A stretch of DNA of 64,000 nt from QHXW01 sp035297145. Lineage in GTDB: Bacteria; Acidobacteriota; Terriglobia; Bryobacterales; Bryobacteraceae. The position numbers were made by a program, and so were the translations under genes. The DNA is taken from the NCBI GenBank assembly GCA_035297145.1, contig DATGZN010000077.1:186001-250000 (forward strand). The letters run 5' to 3'. Shown piece by piece: positions 43,432 through 52,895 of this stretch; position 1 is the first letter of the stretch, and each line of letters begins with the position of its first letter. The notes beneath the pieces are model-generated. The model was not told where the DNA came from and made no database searches. It was given only the letters and a program-made list of their open reading frames with translations.

Positions 43432-44703
43432 TTGGCATTGGTAGAAGGTTGCAGGCATTCGCTCGAAATCTCGGTCCCGGTGGACACCGTCGAAGGAGAG
43501 ACCGAGCGCGTCGTGAGCTCGATTCAACAGCGCGCCAGGCTGCCCGGCTTCCGTCCCGGCAAGGCCCCGGCGAGCTTGATCCGCAAACAGTTTCAAGGCG
43601 ATATCCGCCAGCAGGTTCTCGAGCATCTGGTCCCGAAGTTCCTGGAAAAGGAATTGGAAAAAGGCGACCTGCGCATCGTCGGTCAGCCTGATATCTCGGA
43701 TGTCCATTTCCATCACGGCGAGCCGCTCCGTTTCAAAGCGGAATTCGAAGTCTTTCCGCAAATCGGGCTAAACGACGATTACCGCAACCTCTCCGTCCAG
43801 TACAAAGACCCACAGGTCACTGACGATGACGTCGCCAAGCGCATCGAAGAACTCCGCGATCAGAAGGCGGATTACAGCAACGTCGACCCCCGGCCCATTC
43901 AGGATGGCGATCATGCCGTAATTTCCATCGAAAGCCTCTCGGGAGTCGAAGGCCCGCCCGTCAAGCAGGACGAGATGATGTTGCACGTGGGCGGCGACGA
44001 CACCCTCCCGGCCTTTACCGAGAACCTTCGCGGCATGTCTCCGAGCGAGGAAAAGGATTTCGACGTTCCATATCCCGAGAATTACGCACAACCCAAGCTG
44101 GCGGGCAAGACGGTGCGCTTCCACGTGGTGGCAAAAGGCATTCGAAAGAAGGAATTGCCCGAAGTAAACGACGAATTCGCACAAGACCTGGGCGACTTCC
44201 GGACCGTGGATGAGCTGCGCGAGACGCTGCGCAAGAACCTGTACGCGCAACGTGAGCTCGCCGCGCAGCAGGAAGCCAAGAACAAGCTGGTCGAGAAACT
44301 GGTGGCCGCACACGATTTCCCTGTGCCCGAAGCCTTCATCGACCGCCAAATACGCAACCGTGTGGAGCAGACTTTGCATTCGCTCGCGGCCGAAGGCGTA
44401 GATCCCAGCAAGCTCCAGCTCGACTGGCAAAAGCTGAAGTCGTCCCAGCGCGATAAGGCTCTCGCTGAGGTCAAGGCGTCACTTTTGCTGTCGCGCATTG
44501 CCGAGCGTGAGACCATCGGCGCCACCCATGACGAGGTCGATAAGGAAGTCGAGCGCATCGCCAAGCAGCAGCGGGAGCCGTTCGCCGCAGTCCGTCTGCG
44601 GTTCGAAAAAGACGGAACACTCGGCCGGATCGCATCGCACATCCAGACCGAGAAGACCTTGAACTTTCTATTCGAGCATGCCCAGAAGACCGCGGAAGAG
44701 TAA
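43432..44703 (+). CDS. tig: trigger factor (ribosome-associated chaperone)
   Basis: 423 residues, TTG start with GAGGT eight nt upstream. The N-terminal ribosome-docking domain carries the signature PGFRPGKAPASLI (the F-R-x-G-K loop that binds L23). A FKBP-like peptidyl-prolyl isomerase domain lies at about 155-235, and a helical C-terminal chaperone domain follows. It shields nascent chains at the ribosome exit. It heads a proteostasis block tig-clpX-lon in which the usual clpP is missing between tig and clpX. Confidence 0.95.
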   Translation: MALVEGCRHSLEISVPVDTVEGETERVVSSIQQRARLPGFRPGKAPASLIRKQFQGDIRQQVLEHLVPKFLEKELEKGDLRIVGQPDISDVHFHHGEPLRFKAEFEVFPQIGLNDDYRNLSVQYKDPQVTDDDVAKRIEELRDQKADYSNVDPRPIQDGDHAVISIESLSGVEGPPVKQDEMMLHVGGDDTLPAFTENLRGMSPSEEKDFDVPYPENYAQPKLAGKTVRFHVVAKGIRKKELPEVNDEFAQDLGDFRTVDELRETLRKNLYAQRELAAQQEAKNKLVEKLVAAHDFPVPEAFIDRQIRNRVEQTLHSLAAEGVDPSKLQLDWQKLKSSQRDKALAEVKASLLLSRIAERETIGATHDEVDKEVERIAKQQREPFAAVRLRFEKDGTLGRIASHIQTEKTLNFLFEHAQKTAEE

Positions 44704-44883
44704 ATCCCCAGAGTGCGCGATTCCCTGTAACCCAAAGTATGCAACGGGATTATTGCTATCCAATGTTTAATTGCTTCCGGCCCGAGTTCAGGCGATAATG
44801 GGACTGGTATACCGGAAAGTAAACGTGCGCCCGCGACACCACTTCCCCCCTGGCGCACCACAGGCGGTAGAGGAGATTGATGC

Positions 44884-46155
44884 GTGAAGCGTCCCGGATC
44901 GGATGAAGCCCTGCGGTGCTCCTTCTGTCACAAGAGTCAGGATGTCGTCGGCAAGCTGATCTCCTCTCCCAGCGATTACCCGCGCGCCTATATATGCGAC
45001 GAGTGCATCGCGGTTTGCAACTCGATTCTCGAAGATGACAAGAGCGAGCAGCCCACCACCAGCCCCAACAAGCTGCCGAAGCCGCTCGAGGTCAAGGAAT
45101 TTCTGGATTCGTACGTGATCGGGCAGGAGCCCACGAAAAAGAAACTCGCGGTGGCGGTTTACAACCATTGCAAGCGCATTCACATGAACCGAATGCGCAA
45201 CACCGAAGTAGAGCTTTCAAAATCCAACATCCTGCTGATTGGTCCCACTGGCACCGGCAAGACGCTCATGGCGCAAACGTTGGCGCGCATTCTCGACGTG
45301 CCCTTCGCCATCGTGGATGCCACCACCCTGACAGAAGCGGGCTACGTGGGTGAGGATGTCGAGAATATAATCTTAAAGTTGCTGCAAGCCGCCGACGGTG
45401 ACGTGGCGAAATGCCAGCAAGGCATCATCTACATCGATGAAATCGACAAGATCTGCCGCAAGGATGAGAATCCGTCGATCACGCGCGATGTTTCCGGTGA
45501 AGGCGTGCAGCAGGCGCTGCTCAAGATTCTCGAGGGCACCGTAGCCAATGTGCCCCCGCAGGGCGGGCGCAAGCATCCGCATCAAGAATTCACGCCGGTC
45601 GACACCACCAACATCCTGTTCATCTGCGGTGGCGCATTTGTAGGCCTGGAGAAAGTTATCGGGAAGCGCGTTGGCAAAAAGTCCATGGGCTTCCTCGCCG
45701 AGCAGGAAAAGACTCATATAAAGCCCATGACAGTGGGTGGGCAGCGTGACATCGATCTGCTCGAGCAGGTGCAGCCGACCGACCTCATCAAGTTCGGTTT
45801 CATTCCCGAATTTATCGGCCGCCTCCCCGTTGTGGCCGTGCTACAGGATCTGGACAAGCAGGCTCTCATCCAGATTCTGACGAAACCCAAAAACGCCATC
45901 ATCCGGCAGTATCAGAAGCTGTTTGAGTTCGAAAACGTTCGCCTGAAATTTAACGACGATGCGCTCGAAGCCATCGCCATGCTGGCCATGGAACGTAAGG
46001 TCGGCGCGCGTGGCCTACGTATGATCCTGGAAGATCTGATGCTGGACCTCATGTACTATCTGCCGTCCTACAAGAAGGTCCGCGAATTCCAGGTGACCAA
46101 AGAGATGGTGCTTTCCCAGAAGATCAGTCTTACACTATTAGAAAAGGCTGGATAA
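44884..46155 (+). CDS. clpX: ATP-dependent Clp protease ATP-binding subunit ClpX
   Basis: 423 residues, GTG start with AGGAG about 9 nt upstream. The N-terminal zinc-binding domain has two CxxC pairs (LRCSFCHKSQ, ICDECIAVC) and recognises substrates and adaptors. The AAA+ module has Walker A GPTGTGKT, Walker B IYIDEIDKI and the arginine-finger region. It unfolds tagged proteins for ClpP; the IGF-type loop that docks ClpP should lie near residue 265. In most genomes clpP is immediately upstream, but here tig is, so ClpP must be encoded elsewhere. Confidence 0.97.
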   Translation: MKRPGSDEALRCSFCHKSQDVVGKLISSPSDYPRAYICDECIAVCNSILEDDKSEQPTTSPNKLPKPLEVKEFLDSYVIGQEPTKKKLAVAVYNHCKRIHMNRMRNTEVELSKSNILLIGPTGTGKTLMAQTLARILDVPFAIVDATTLTEAGYVGEDVENIILKLLQAADGDVAKCQQGIIYIDEIDKICRKDENPSITRDVSGEGVQQALLKILEGTVANVPPQGGRKHPHQEFTPVDTTNILFICGGAFVGLEKVIGKRVGKKSMGFLAEQEKTHIKPMTVGGQRDIDLLEQVQPTDLIKFGFIPEFIGRLPVVAVLQDLDKQALIQILTKPKNAIIRQYQKLFEFENVRLKFNDDALEAIAMLAMERKVGARGLRMILEDLMLDLMYYLPSYKKVREFQVTKEMVLSQKISLTLLEKAG

Positions 46156-46199
46156 GAGCGAGCACTCCGCACCGCGTTCTTCAGCCTTCCTAGGTTTTC

Positions 46200-48620
46200 A
46201 TGCTCACTTCGAAAGAAAAATCCGAAACCAAACGCCTACCGATGATGCCCATACGGGACGTCGTGATCTTCCCGTACATGATGACGCCGTTCGTCGTGGG
46301 ACGGGAATCAAGCGTCCGGGCCCTCGAGGAAGCCATGGCCGGCGACAAGAAGATTTTCCTCGCCACCCAGCACGATGCTTCCATCGACGAGCCCAAGCCC
46401 AACGAGATTTTCAGCGTCGGCACCGTCGTGAACATCGTCCAGAGTCTCAAACTGCCCGATGGCAATATCAAGGTGCTGGTGGAGGGCGTAGAGCGCGCCA
46501 AGGTGGTCTCGGTCACCGATGACGAAGGCTTTTTCCGCGCCGTGGTGCGCACGGCCAACTACCGTGTGGAGGCAGGTCCGCAGCTCGAAGCCCTGGTGAC
46601 GCGGGTCACGGGCCTGTTCGAGCAGTACGTCAAGCTCAGCCAGAACCTGAACTACGAAACCATGATCGCCGCCGTCCGGGTCGACGATCCCGGCAAGCTG
46701 GCCGACACCGTCGGCGCTAACCTGCAGCTCACCATCGAAGAGAAGCAGGATCTGCTCGAAATCTTCGATCCGGTGGACCGCCTCACCCGCGTCGCCGAAA
46801 TGCTCGACATCGAGATCGAGAAGCTCAATGTCGACCGCACCATTCAAGGCCGCGTGAAGCGCCAGATGGAGAAGGCGCAGAAAGAGTACTACCTCAACGA
46901 GAAGATCAAGGCCATACAGAAAGAACTGGGCCGCGGCGAAAAGAGCGAAATCGACGAGCTGAAGAAGCGCATCGAGACCGCCGGCATGACCAAGGACGCG
47001 CTCGATAAGGCCATGGCCGAGCTGAAGCGGCTGGAAAACATGCCGCCCATGTCCGCCGAGTCCACGGTTTCGCGCAACTATCTCGACTGGCTGCTGGCGG
47101 TGCCGTGGAAGAAGAAATCCAAAGAGATCCGCGAGCTCAAGTTTGCCGAAAAGGTGCTCGAATCGGATCACTACGGCCTGGAGAAAATTAAGGAGCGCAT
47201 TCTTGAATTCCTGGCGGTCCGCCGCCTGGTGAAAAACCCCAAGGGTTCTATCCTCTGCTTTGTCGGGCCTCCCGGCGTCGGCAAAACCTCGCTGGGGATG
47301 TCCATCGCCAAAGCCACCGGCCGCAAATTTGTTCGCCTATCGCTCGGCGGGGTCCGGGACGAAGCGGAAGTTCGTGGGCACCGCCGCACCTATATCGGCG
47401 CCCTACCCGGCCAGATCATCCAAATGATGAAGAAGGCTGGTACCCGCAATCCCGTTTTCATGCTGGACGAAGTCGACAAGATGTCGACCGATTTCCGCGG
47501 CGATCCCTCGTCGGCTCTGCTTGAGGTTCTCGATCCCGAACAGAATTTCATGTTCATGGATCACTATCTCGATGTCGAGTACGATCTCAGCCAGGTTTTC
47601 TTCATCGCCACCGCCAACGTCCTGCATACCATTCCGCCCGCTCTCCAGGACCGCATGGAAGTGATCCGGCTCTCGGGCTACACCGAATACGAGAAGCTCG
47701 AAATTGCCAAGCGCTTCCTGGTCCGGAAGCAGATGGAGCAAACCGGACTCTCGGGGAAACAGATCGAGTTTACCGACGGTGGCCTGACCGGCCTGATCCA
47801 GTTCTACACGCGGGAAGCCGGTGTGCGAAACCTGGAGCGCGAGATCGGCAACATTTGCCGCAAGACCGCCCGCAAGGTGGTGAATCACGATACGGCGCAG
47901 CCCAAGGGCAAGTCCGATTTGCCCCTGGAAGTCGTCACGTCCGAGAAGCTATCCGATATGCTGGGCCCGAACAAATTCCGCGATCTCACCACCGATAAGA
48001 AGCCGGAAGTGGGCGCTGCGGTCGGCTTGGCGTGGACCGAGGTTGGCGGCCAGATTCTGACCACTGAAGCCACTCTCATGGAGGGTAAGGGGAAGTTGAC
48101 CGTCACCGGCAAGCTGGGCGATGTGATGCAGGAATCGGCGCAGGCCGCCATGAGCTACATCCGTTCGCGCGCCCATCAGTTCGGACTGCCGCGCGACTTC
48201 TACCGCAATCTCGACGTCCACTTGCACATTCCCGAGGGTGCCATCCCCAAGGATGGGCCTTCCGCGGGCATCACCATTGCCACCACCATTTGCAGCGCTC
48301 TAACCAGGGTCCCGGTCCGCGGCGACATCGCCATGACCGGTGAGATCACGCTGCGCGGCAAGGTTCTGCCCATTGGCGGACTCAAGGAAAAGCTTATGGC
48401 CGCGCACCGGCACGGAATCTTTGAAGCCATTATGCCGGCGGATAATCAGAAGGATCTCCCGGACATTCCGGAGAACATCCGTAACGTCATGAAGCTCCAT
48501 TTCGTCGAGAACATGGACGACGTGCTCAGGATCGCGCTCACTGGCGAGATCACCGCGTTGCCCATGCCGGCAGGCGTTGAAGTAGCCGCGCAACCGGTAG
48601 AGGAGAGCCGGGCGCACTAG
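46200..48620 (+). CDS. lon: ATP-dependent protease Lon
   Basis: 806 residues, normal length. The N-terminal substrate-binding domain (LPMMPIRDVVIFPYMMTPFV) and coiled coil (about 190-270) are followed by an AAA+ domain with GPPGVGKTSLG. The C-terminal protease domain has the Ser-Lys dyad: Ser in PKDGPSAGIT and Lys in GLKEKLMAAHRHG. It degrades damaged and regulatory proteins. It follows clpX by 44 nt and may be under heat-shock control, though no CIRCE or sigma-32 site was seen. Confidence 0.97.
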   Translation: MLTSKEKSETKRLPMMPIRDVVIFPYMMTPFVVGRESSVRALEEAMAGDKKIFLATQHDASIDEPKPNEIFSVGTVVNIVQSLKLPDGNIKVLVEGVERAKVVSVTDDEGFFRAVVRTANYRVEAGPQLEALVTRVTGLFEQYVKLSQNLNYETMIAAVRVDDPGKLADTVGANLQLTIEEKQDLLEIFDPVDRLTRVAEMLDIEIEKLNVDRTIQGRVKRQMEKAQKEYYLNEKIKAIQKELGRGEKSEIDELKKRIETAGMTKDALDKAMAELKRLENMPPMSAESTVSRNYLDWLLAVPWKKKSKEIRELKFAEKVLESDHYGLEKIKERILEFLAVRRLVKNPKGSILCFVGPPGVGKTSLGMSIAKATGRKFVRLSLGGVRDEAEVRGHRRTYIGALPGQIIQMMKKAGTRNPVFMLDEVDKMSTDFRGDPSSALLEVLDPEQNFMFMDHYLDVEYDLSQVFFIATANVLHTIPPALQDRMEVIRLSGYTEYEKLEIAKRFLVRKQMEQTGLSGKQIEFTDGGLTGLIQFYTREAGVRNLEREIGNICRKTARKVVNHDTAQPKGKSDLPLEVVTSEKLSDMLGPNKFRDLTTDKKPEVGAAVGLAWTEVGGQILTTEATLMEGKGKLTVTGKLGDVMQESAQAAMSYIRSRAHQFGLPRDFYRNLDVHLHIPEGAIPKDGPSAGITIATTICSALTRVPVRGDIAMTGEITLRGKVLPIGGLKEKLMAAHRHGIFEAIMPADNQKDLPDIPENIRNVMKLHFVENMDDVLRIALTGEITALPMPAGVEVAAQPVEESRAH

Positions 48621-48688
48621 CGGCGCCAGGCCCGGCAAGGCCTGATTCCGCGTCAGGGGGTTTGCCCCCGGCTTCGCTTTTTGGTAGG

Positions 48689-49279
48689 TTGATAGCAGAA
48701 TTCATAGTTAGTGCGTCCTCGCCCGATCAGTTCCCCTCTGATGGCTTGGCCGAAATCGCATTCTTAGGGAGAAGCAACGCCGGAAAGTCCAGCTTGATCA
48801 ACGCCTTGATCGGCTGCAAGGGATTGGCTCACACCAGTAACACACCGGGTCGAACACAAACGATCAACTTTTATCGGATCACGAGTGTGGCCACAGCCGG
48901 CGCGGGCGCTTGTTACTTTGTCGATCTGCCAGGCTACGGTTACAGCAAGGTTTCGCGGAGCCAGGCGGATGCTTGGAAAGAGCTCCTTGAAAACTATTTG
49001 TTAAATCGAGCGGCGATCCAGCTCGCCCTCGTCATTCTGGATGCCCGCCGGGGCTGGATGCCCCAGGATCTGGAATGGAAACGTTGGCTGGAGGCGCACC
49101 ACCGTTCATATCTGGTGGTCGCCACAAAGATGGATAAACTCAACCAATCGGACGCACAGCGGACTCTAGCCGCCATCCGCAAGGAGAACGCGGAGCCCCT
49201 GGCGTGCTCGGCCACCACAGGCCGGGGAGTGAGGGAAATTTGGCAAGCGATAACGAAAACACACCACAGCCGCCGGTAA
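48689..49279 (+). CDS. engB: ribosome-biogenesis GTPase EngB (YsxC)
   Basis: 196 residues from a TTG at 48689, preceded by GGTAGG and matching the family's usual short N-terminus (LIAEFIVSASSPDQFP); an in-frame TTG 27 nt upstream is also possible. G motifs: GRSNAGKSSL (G1), the GRTQTINFY switch, DLPGYGY (G3) and TKMDK (G4). The protein acts late in 50S subunit assembly. The next gene, rho, begins inside its last 40 bases, so the two are translationally linked. Confidence 0.93.
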   Translation: MIAEFIVSASSPDQFPSDGLAEIAFLGRSNAGKSSLINALIGCKGLAHTSNTPGRTQTINFYRITSVATAGAGACYFVDLPGYGYSKVSRSQADAWKELLENYLLNRAAIQLALVILDARRGWMPQDLEWKRWLEAHHRSYLVVATKMDKLNQSDAQRTLAAIRKENAEPLACSATTGRGVREIWQAITKTHHSRR

Positions 49280-50811
49280 CTACGGCCCCGCCGCAGGAGA
49301 AAACAGAAAAGGCATCGCCCCGCGAATCATCCGGGAACGAAAAGCCAGCCGAAAAACCGGCGGAGAAGGTGGTTGTAGCCGCGCCGCCGGCCACCGAGGA
49401 CGGCGAGCATCCCGCGGAACGGACCGAGCAGCGCGCCGACCGTCCCGAGCGCGCCAATCATCAAAGGGACAACCGCGGCGACCGCCCCGACCAGGGCGGG
49501 CAACAGCAGGGGCAACGCCGCAAGCACGGCGGCCAAGCTGTCGCAAAGAATGGCTCGCCCACGCTGGACCTGGTCGAGCTGAAGGACATGAGCATTCAGA
49601 AGCTCAACCAGGTCGCCAAGGATCTGGGTGTCGCCGGCGCCGCCGGACTGCGCAAGCAGGAGCTCATCTTCAAGATCCTGCAAACGCAAGCCGAGAAAAG
49701 CGGGCTCATCTTCTCCGAAGGTGTCCTCGAGTGCCTACCCGACGGTTTCGGCTTCTTGCGCGCGCCCGAGTACAACTACCTGCCCGGACCCGATGACGTT
49801 TACGTTTCGCCCTCGCAGATCCGCCGTTTCGACCTCCGCACTGGCGACACCATCTCCGGCCAGATCCGCCCGCCCAAGGAAGGTGAGCGTTACTTCGCGC
49901 TCATCAAGGTCGACGCCATCAACTTCGAGCCGCCCGAGGAAGCACGCAACAAGATCTTCTTCGATAACCTCACGCCGCTCTATCCCAACGAGCGCATGAA
50001 ACTCGAAACCATCAAAGAAAACTACTCCGGCCGCGTGATGGACCTGCTCACACCCGTTGGCAAAGGGCAACGCGGCCTCATCGTTTCCCCGCCCCGCACC
50101 GGCAAAACGATGCTGTTGCAGTCTATCGCCAACTCGATCACCGCGAATCATCCCGAAATCAGTCTCATCGTGCTCCTCATTGACGAGCGCCCCGAGGAGG
50201 TCACCGACATGCAGCGCTCGGTGCGCGGCGAAGTCATCAGCTCGACGTTCGATGAGCCCGCCACCCGCCACGTACAGGTGGCCGAAATGGTCATCGAAAA
50301 AGCCAAGCGCCTGGTCGAGCACAAAAAGGACGTCGTGATTCTGCTCGATTCCATCACGCGCCTGGCCCGCGCCTACAACACCATCGTGCCGCCGTCGGGC
50401 AAAGTGCTCTCGGGCGGCGTGGACTCCAATGCTCTCCAGCGCCCCAAGCGCTTCTTCGGCGCCGCGCGCAACATCGAAGAGGGCGGCTCGCTCACTATCA
50501 TCGCCACGTCCCTGATCGACACCGGCAGCCGCATGGACGATGTCATCTTCGAAGAGTTCAAAGGCACCGGCAACATGGAAATCCACCTCGACCGCAAGCT
50601 GGTCGATAAGCGTGTCTTCCCCGCCATCGACATCAACAAGAGCGGCACGCGCAAAGAAGAGCTGTTGCTGCCCAAGGAAGAGCTCAACCGCGTCTGGATC
50701 CTGCGCAAGGTACTAAATCCGCTCTCGCCGGTCGAGACCATGGAACTACTACTCGACAAGCTGAGCAAGACCCAGACCAACGCCCAGTTCCTCGGCTCGA
50801 TGAGCGGCTAA
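49240..50811 (+). CDS. rho: transcription termination factor Rho with extended N-terminus
   Basis: 523 residues from a TTG at 49240, which overlaps the end of engB and has GAGGG upstream. Residues 1-105 are a disordered, charged insert (TEKASPRESSGNEKPAEK, QRADRPERANHQRDNRGD) not found in E. coli Rho. The Rho_N helical part follows (MSIQKLNQVAKDLGVAGAAG), then the cold-shock-like RNA-binding fold, and the ATPase domain with PPRTGKTMLLQ (Walker A) and VILLDSITRLARAYN. A hexameric RNA translocase that ends transcription. N-terminal inserts occur in Actinobacteria and Bacteroidetes and can bind RNA or aggregate. Confidence 0.95.
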   Translation: MASDNENTPQPPVTTAPPQEKTEKASPRESSGNEKPAEKPAEKVVVAAPPATEDGEHPAERTEQRADRPERANHQRDNRGDRPDQGGQQQGQRRKHGGQAVAKNGSPTLDLVELKDMSIQKLNQVAKDLGVAGAAGLRKQELIFKILQTQAEKSGLIFSEGVLECLPDGFGFLRAPEYNYLPGPDDVYVSPSQIRRFDLRTGDTISGQIRPPKEGERYFALIKVDAINFEPPEEARNKIFFDNLTPLYPNERMKLETIKENYSGRVMDLLTPVGKGQRGLIVSPPRTGKTMLLQSIANSITANHPEISLIVLLIDERPEEVTDMQRSVRGEVISSTFDEPATRHVQVAEMVIEKAKRLVEHKKDVVILLDSITRLARAYNTIVPPSGKVLSGGVDSNALQRPKRFFGAARNIEEGGSLTIIATSLIDTGSRMDDVIFEEFKGTGNMEIHLDRKLVDKRVFPAIDINKSGTRKEELLLPKEELNRVWILRKVLNPLSPVETMELLLDKLSKTQTNAQFLGSMSG

Positions 50812-51216
50812 AGGGTTCGCTCGCTTAATCACTGGAACCCGAGCATGTCCGCGATAAGCCGTTCACCATCGAGCTGTCGTTTCCAGCTTGTGGGATGCGT
50901 GCTCGTGTGCTTTTCGCAGCGCGGCTGTTCCCTATTTAGGTCTCCTTCGCTTCAACTGGTTCCCATGGGGAGCGGCCTGCGATGGCAAAACATGGGACGC
51001 CTTCGTAGACGCCGGTGATTGGCCGGACGAGCCAGAATTTCGTGCCTCTCGCAATCAACCCACCACAATTCTGATTGCGATGCACTCCTATCAACTTGGA
51101 TTCCTGTGCGGCAACAGGTATCGATTTTCACCGACTCAAGATGACATTCCGGGGATTGTGCCCGAAAGTGTTTGGAACGAAGCAGAGTCTTCAGGGTCGC
51201 GATATACTTACCCTCC
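50812..51216. other. 405-bp stretch without a recognised gene
   Basis: Open frames on both strands here have no recognisable family and atypical composition. TCGCAATCA (51049-51057) and TGATTGCGA (51072-51080) form a perfect 9-bp inverted repeat with a 14-nt loop about 140 bp before the permease gene; TATACT (51203-51208) ends 8 nt before that gene's ATG. No riboswitch could be identified. Confidence 0.45.
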
Positions 51217-52593
51217 ATGCTCCCCGATTACATCGCCAAGTCCTCCCCCAACCCTCCGCAGAATCGTGCGCCCTGGTATGCCAACACCGCGCCCAGCTAC
51301 GCCGGGGTTTTTCTCTGGATCGCCTTCTACATCTCGCTCGCCCAGAACACCATCATCCACGCCTCGCTGGGACTCTGCATTGTCGCGCTGGCCGTCGCGG
51401 GACTTCTAAGTTACGCCCTTTTCTACTACGCCCCCGCCATGCTCGGCATGAAGACCGGGTATCCGCTCTACGTCATAGGCAGCTCAACCTTCGGCACCCT
51501 CGGCGGGTACGTCATGCCCGGCCTGCTGATGGGCCTTCTGCAAATCGGCTGGTTCGCGGTGGGGACTTTTTTCGCCACTAGGTTCATCCTCAACGGTCTG
51601 CATTCCGACGCTCAGCCCGGCAGCCTGACATTCATCCTGATCGGCATCGTCTGGGGCTATGCAATGGCCTTTGTCGGCGTGAAAGGCATCCAATATGTCG
51701 CCAAGGTGTCGCTCCTTCTCAACGCGATTCCCTTCCTCATGATCCTCATCGTATTCTTCAAGACGGCGCCCGGCATCAGTGGCTATGTTCCCACCGATCC
51801 CAATCCGTTCCTCGCCTTCACGCTGCTGCTGCAAATCGTCATCGGATTCTTCGCCACTGCGGGCGCGGCCGGCGCCGATTTCGGCATGAACAATCGCAAC
51901 GCGACCGACGTCCGCTGGGGCGGCCTCGTGGGCATCGCAGGCGCCATCCTCTACGCCGGCGGCTTGCCTATCCTGTCCGTCGCCGGCGCACGCGTCCTCA
52001 ATCCGACCGTGCAAAGCTACAGCTACGACGCTGTCATCTCCTCGCTCGGCGGCGTGCTCGCTACGGCGATGTTCTTCCTGTTCGCCCTCGCCTCCATCGG
52101 ACCCGCCTGCTTCTGTGCTTTCATCGCCGGCAACAGCTTTTCCACCATGATCCCCGGCGTGAAGCGCATGTCGTCTACCATGGCCGGCGTGACGGTGGCG
52201 ATCGTTCTCGCCGTTACCGGCGTGGCCGCCGACTTGATCGGTTTCTTCACCATCGTCGGCGCGTCGTTCGGCCCCATTTGCGGTGCCATGGCGGCCGATT
52301 ATCTGCTTTCCGGCAAACAGTGGAAAGGCCCACGCGAAGGCATCAACTGGGCCGGCTACATCGCTTGGGCCATCGGGTTTGCCATCGGCATTCTACCCAA
52401 CCTGCCCGTCTCGCCGGAACTCAAGACCTACGCCCAGCCCGCGGTTCTCTACAGCTTTCTCGCCGGCTTCGCCGTCTATGCGCTGCTCGCCAAAGCCGGA
52501 CTCGAGCCCCGCACCGTCGAGCTCGAAGAGTCCGGCATCCGCGCACCGCTTGGTGGCGGCGGCCGTACCAAACACGGAAGTGCGACGGCGTGA
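51217..52593 (+). CDS. NCS1-type purine/cytosine permease
   Basis: 458 residues from the ATG at 51217, with about twelve hydrophobic segments. Family features: APWYANTAPSYAGVFLWIAF at the first membrane segment, MKTGYPLYVIGSSTFGTLGG, and GADFGMNNRNATDVRWGGLV in the substrate-binding middle. NCS1 carriers (CodB, Mhp1 and relatives) bring in nucleobases, allantoin or hydantoins with H+ or Na+. The C-terminal 35 residues are hydrophilic. No catabolic genes are adjacent, so the substrate is unassigned. Confidence 0.87.
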   Translation: MLPDYIAKSSPNPPQNRAPWYANTAPSYAGVFLWIAFYISLAQNTIIHASLGLCIVALAVAGLLSYALFYYAPAMLGMKTGYPLYVIGSSTFGTLGGYVMPGLLMGLLQIGWFAVGTFFATRFILNGLHSDAQPGSLTFILIGIVWGYAMAFVGVKGIQYVAKVSLLLNAIPFLMILIVFFKTAPGISGYVPTDPNPFLAFTLLLQIVIGFFATAGAAGADFGMNNRNATDVRWGGLVGIAGAILYAGGLPILSVAGARVLNPTVQSYSYDAVISSLGGVLATAMFFLFALASIGPACFCAFIAGNSFSTMIPGVKRMSSTMAGVTVAIVLAVTGVAADLIGFFTIVGASFGPICGAMAADYLLSGKQWKGPREGINWAGYIAWAIGFAIGILPNLPVSPELKTYAQPAVLYSFLAGFAVYALLAKAGLEPRTVELEESGIRAPLGGGGRTKHGSATA

Positions 52594-52608
52594 AACGTGT
52601 GGTGGCGG

Positions 52609-52646
52609 TTGACACCATGATGGCGTATATACGCTAACATGATGGT
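52609..52646 (+). promoter_or_regulatory. promoter and operator of the RHH/PIN toxin-antitoxin operon
   Basis: TTGACA (52609-52614) is followed by CATGATGG (52616-52623), the palindrome GCGTATATACGC (52623-52634), TAACAT (52635-52640) and a second CATGATGG (52639-52646) that runs into the ATG at 52647. The palindrome flanked by direct repeats is the type of site a ribbon-helix-helix antitoxin binds to repress its own operon. Confidence 0.55.
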
Positions 52647-52895
52647 ATGATCCGCACACAGGTTCAGCTCACCGAGCAGCAAATCGCGGACTTACGCAAG
52701 CTCTCTGTGTCCACTGGCCGCTCGGTCGCCGATTTGGTCCGGCAGGCCGTCGACTCCTTACTGAATACAAAGTCGACTTCACGCCCTGCGCATCAGGTAG
52801 AGCGCGCCCTCCGAGTCGCCGGCAAGTTCTCTTCCGGCTCAACAGACGTTAGCACCCACCACAATCGTTACCTCGCCGAAGCGTTTCGCCGATGA
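52647..52895 (+). CDS. ribbon-helix-helix antitoxin (VapB-type)
   Basis: 82 residues. The N-terminal 45 form a ribbon-helix-helix DNA-binding domain (IRTQVQLTEQQIADLRKLSV, SVADLVRQAVDSLL), and the rest is a toxin-binding tail rich in Ser/His/Arg. Its stop codon overlaps the toxin start by 4 nt (ATGA). With the palindromic site just upstream it is expected to autoregulate. Confidence 0.87.
   Translation: MIRTQVQLTEQQIADLRKLSVSTGRSVADLVRQAVDSLLNTKSTSRPAHQVERALRVAGKFSSGSTDVSTHHNRYLAEAFRR

Noticed and set aside
50888..51409. A 173-codon frame before the permease
   Set aside because: It runs into the permease coding region in the wrong frame and its early part matches no family.
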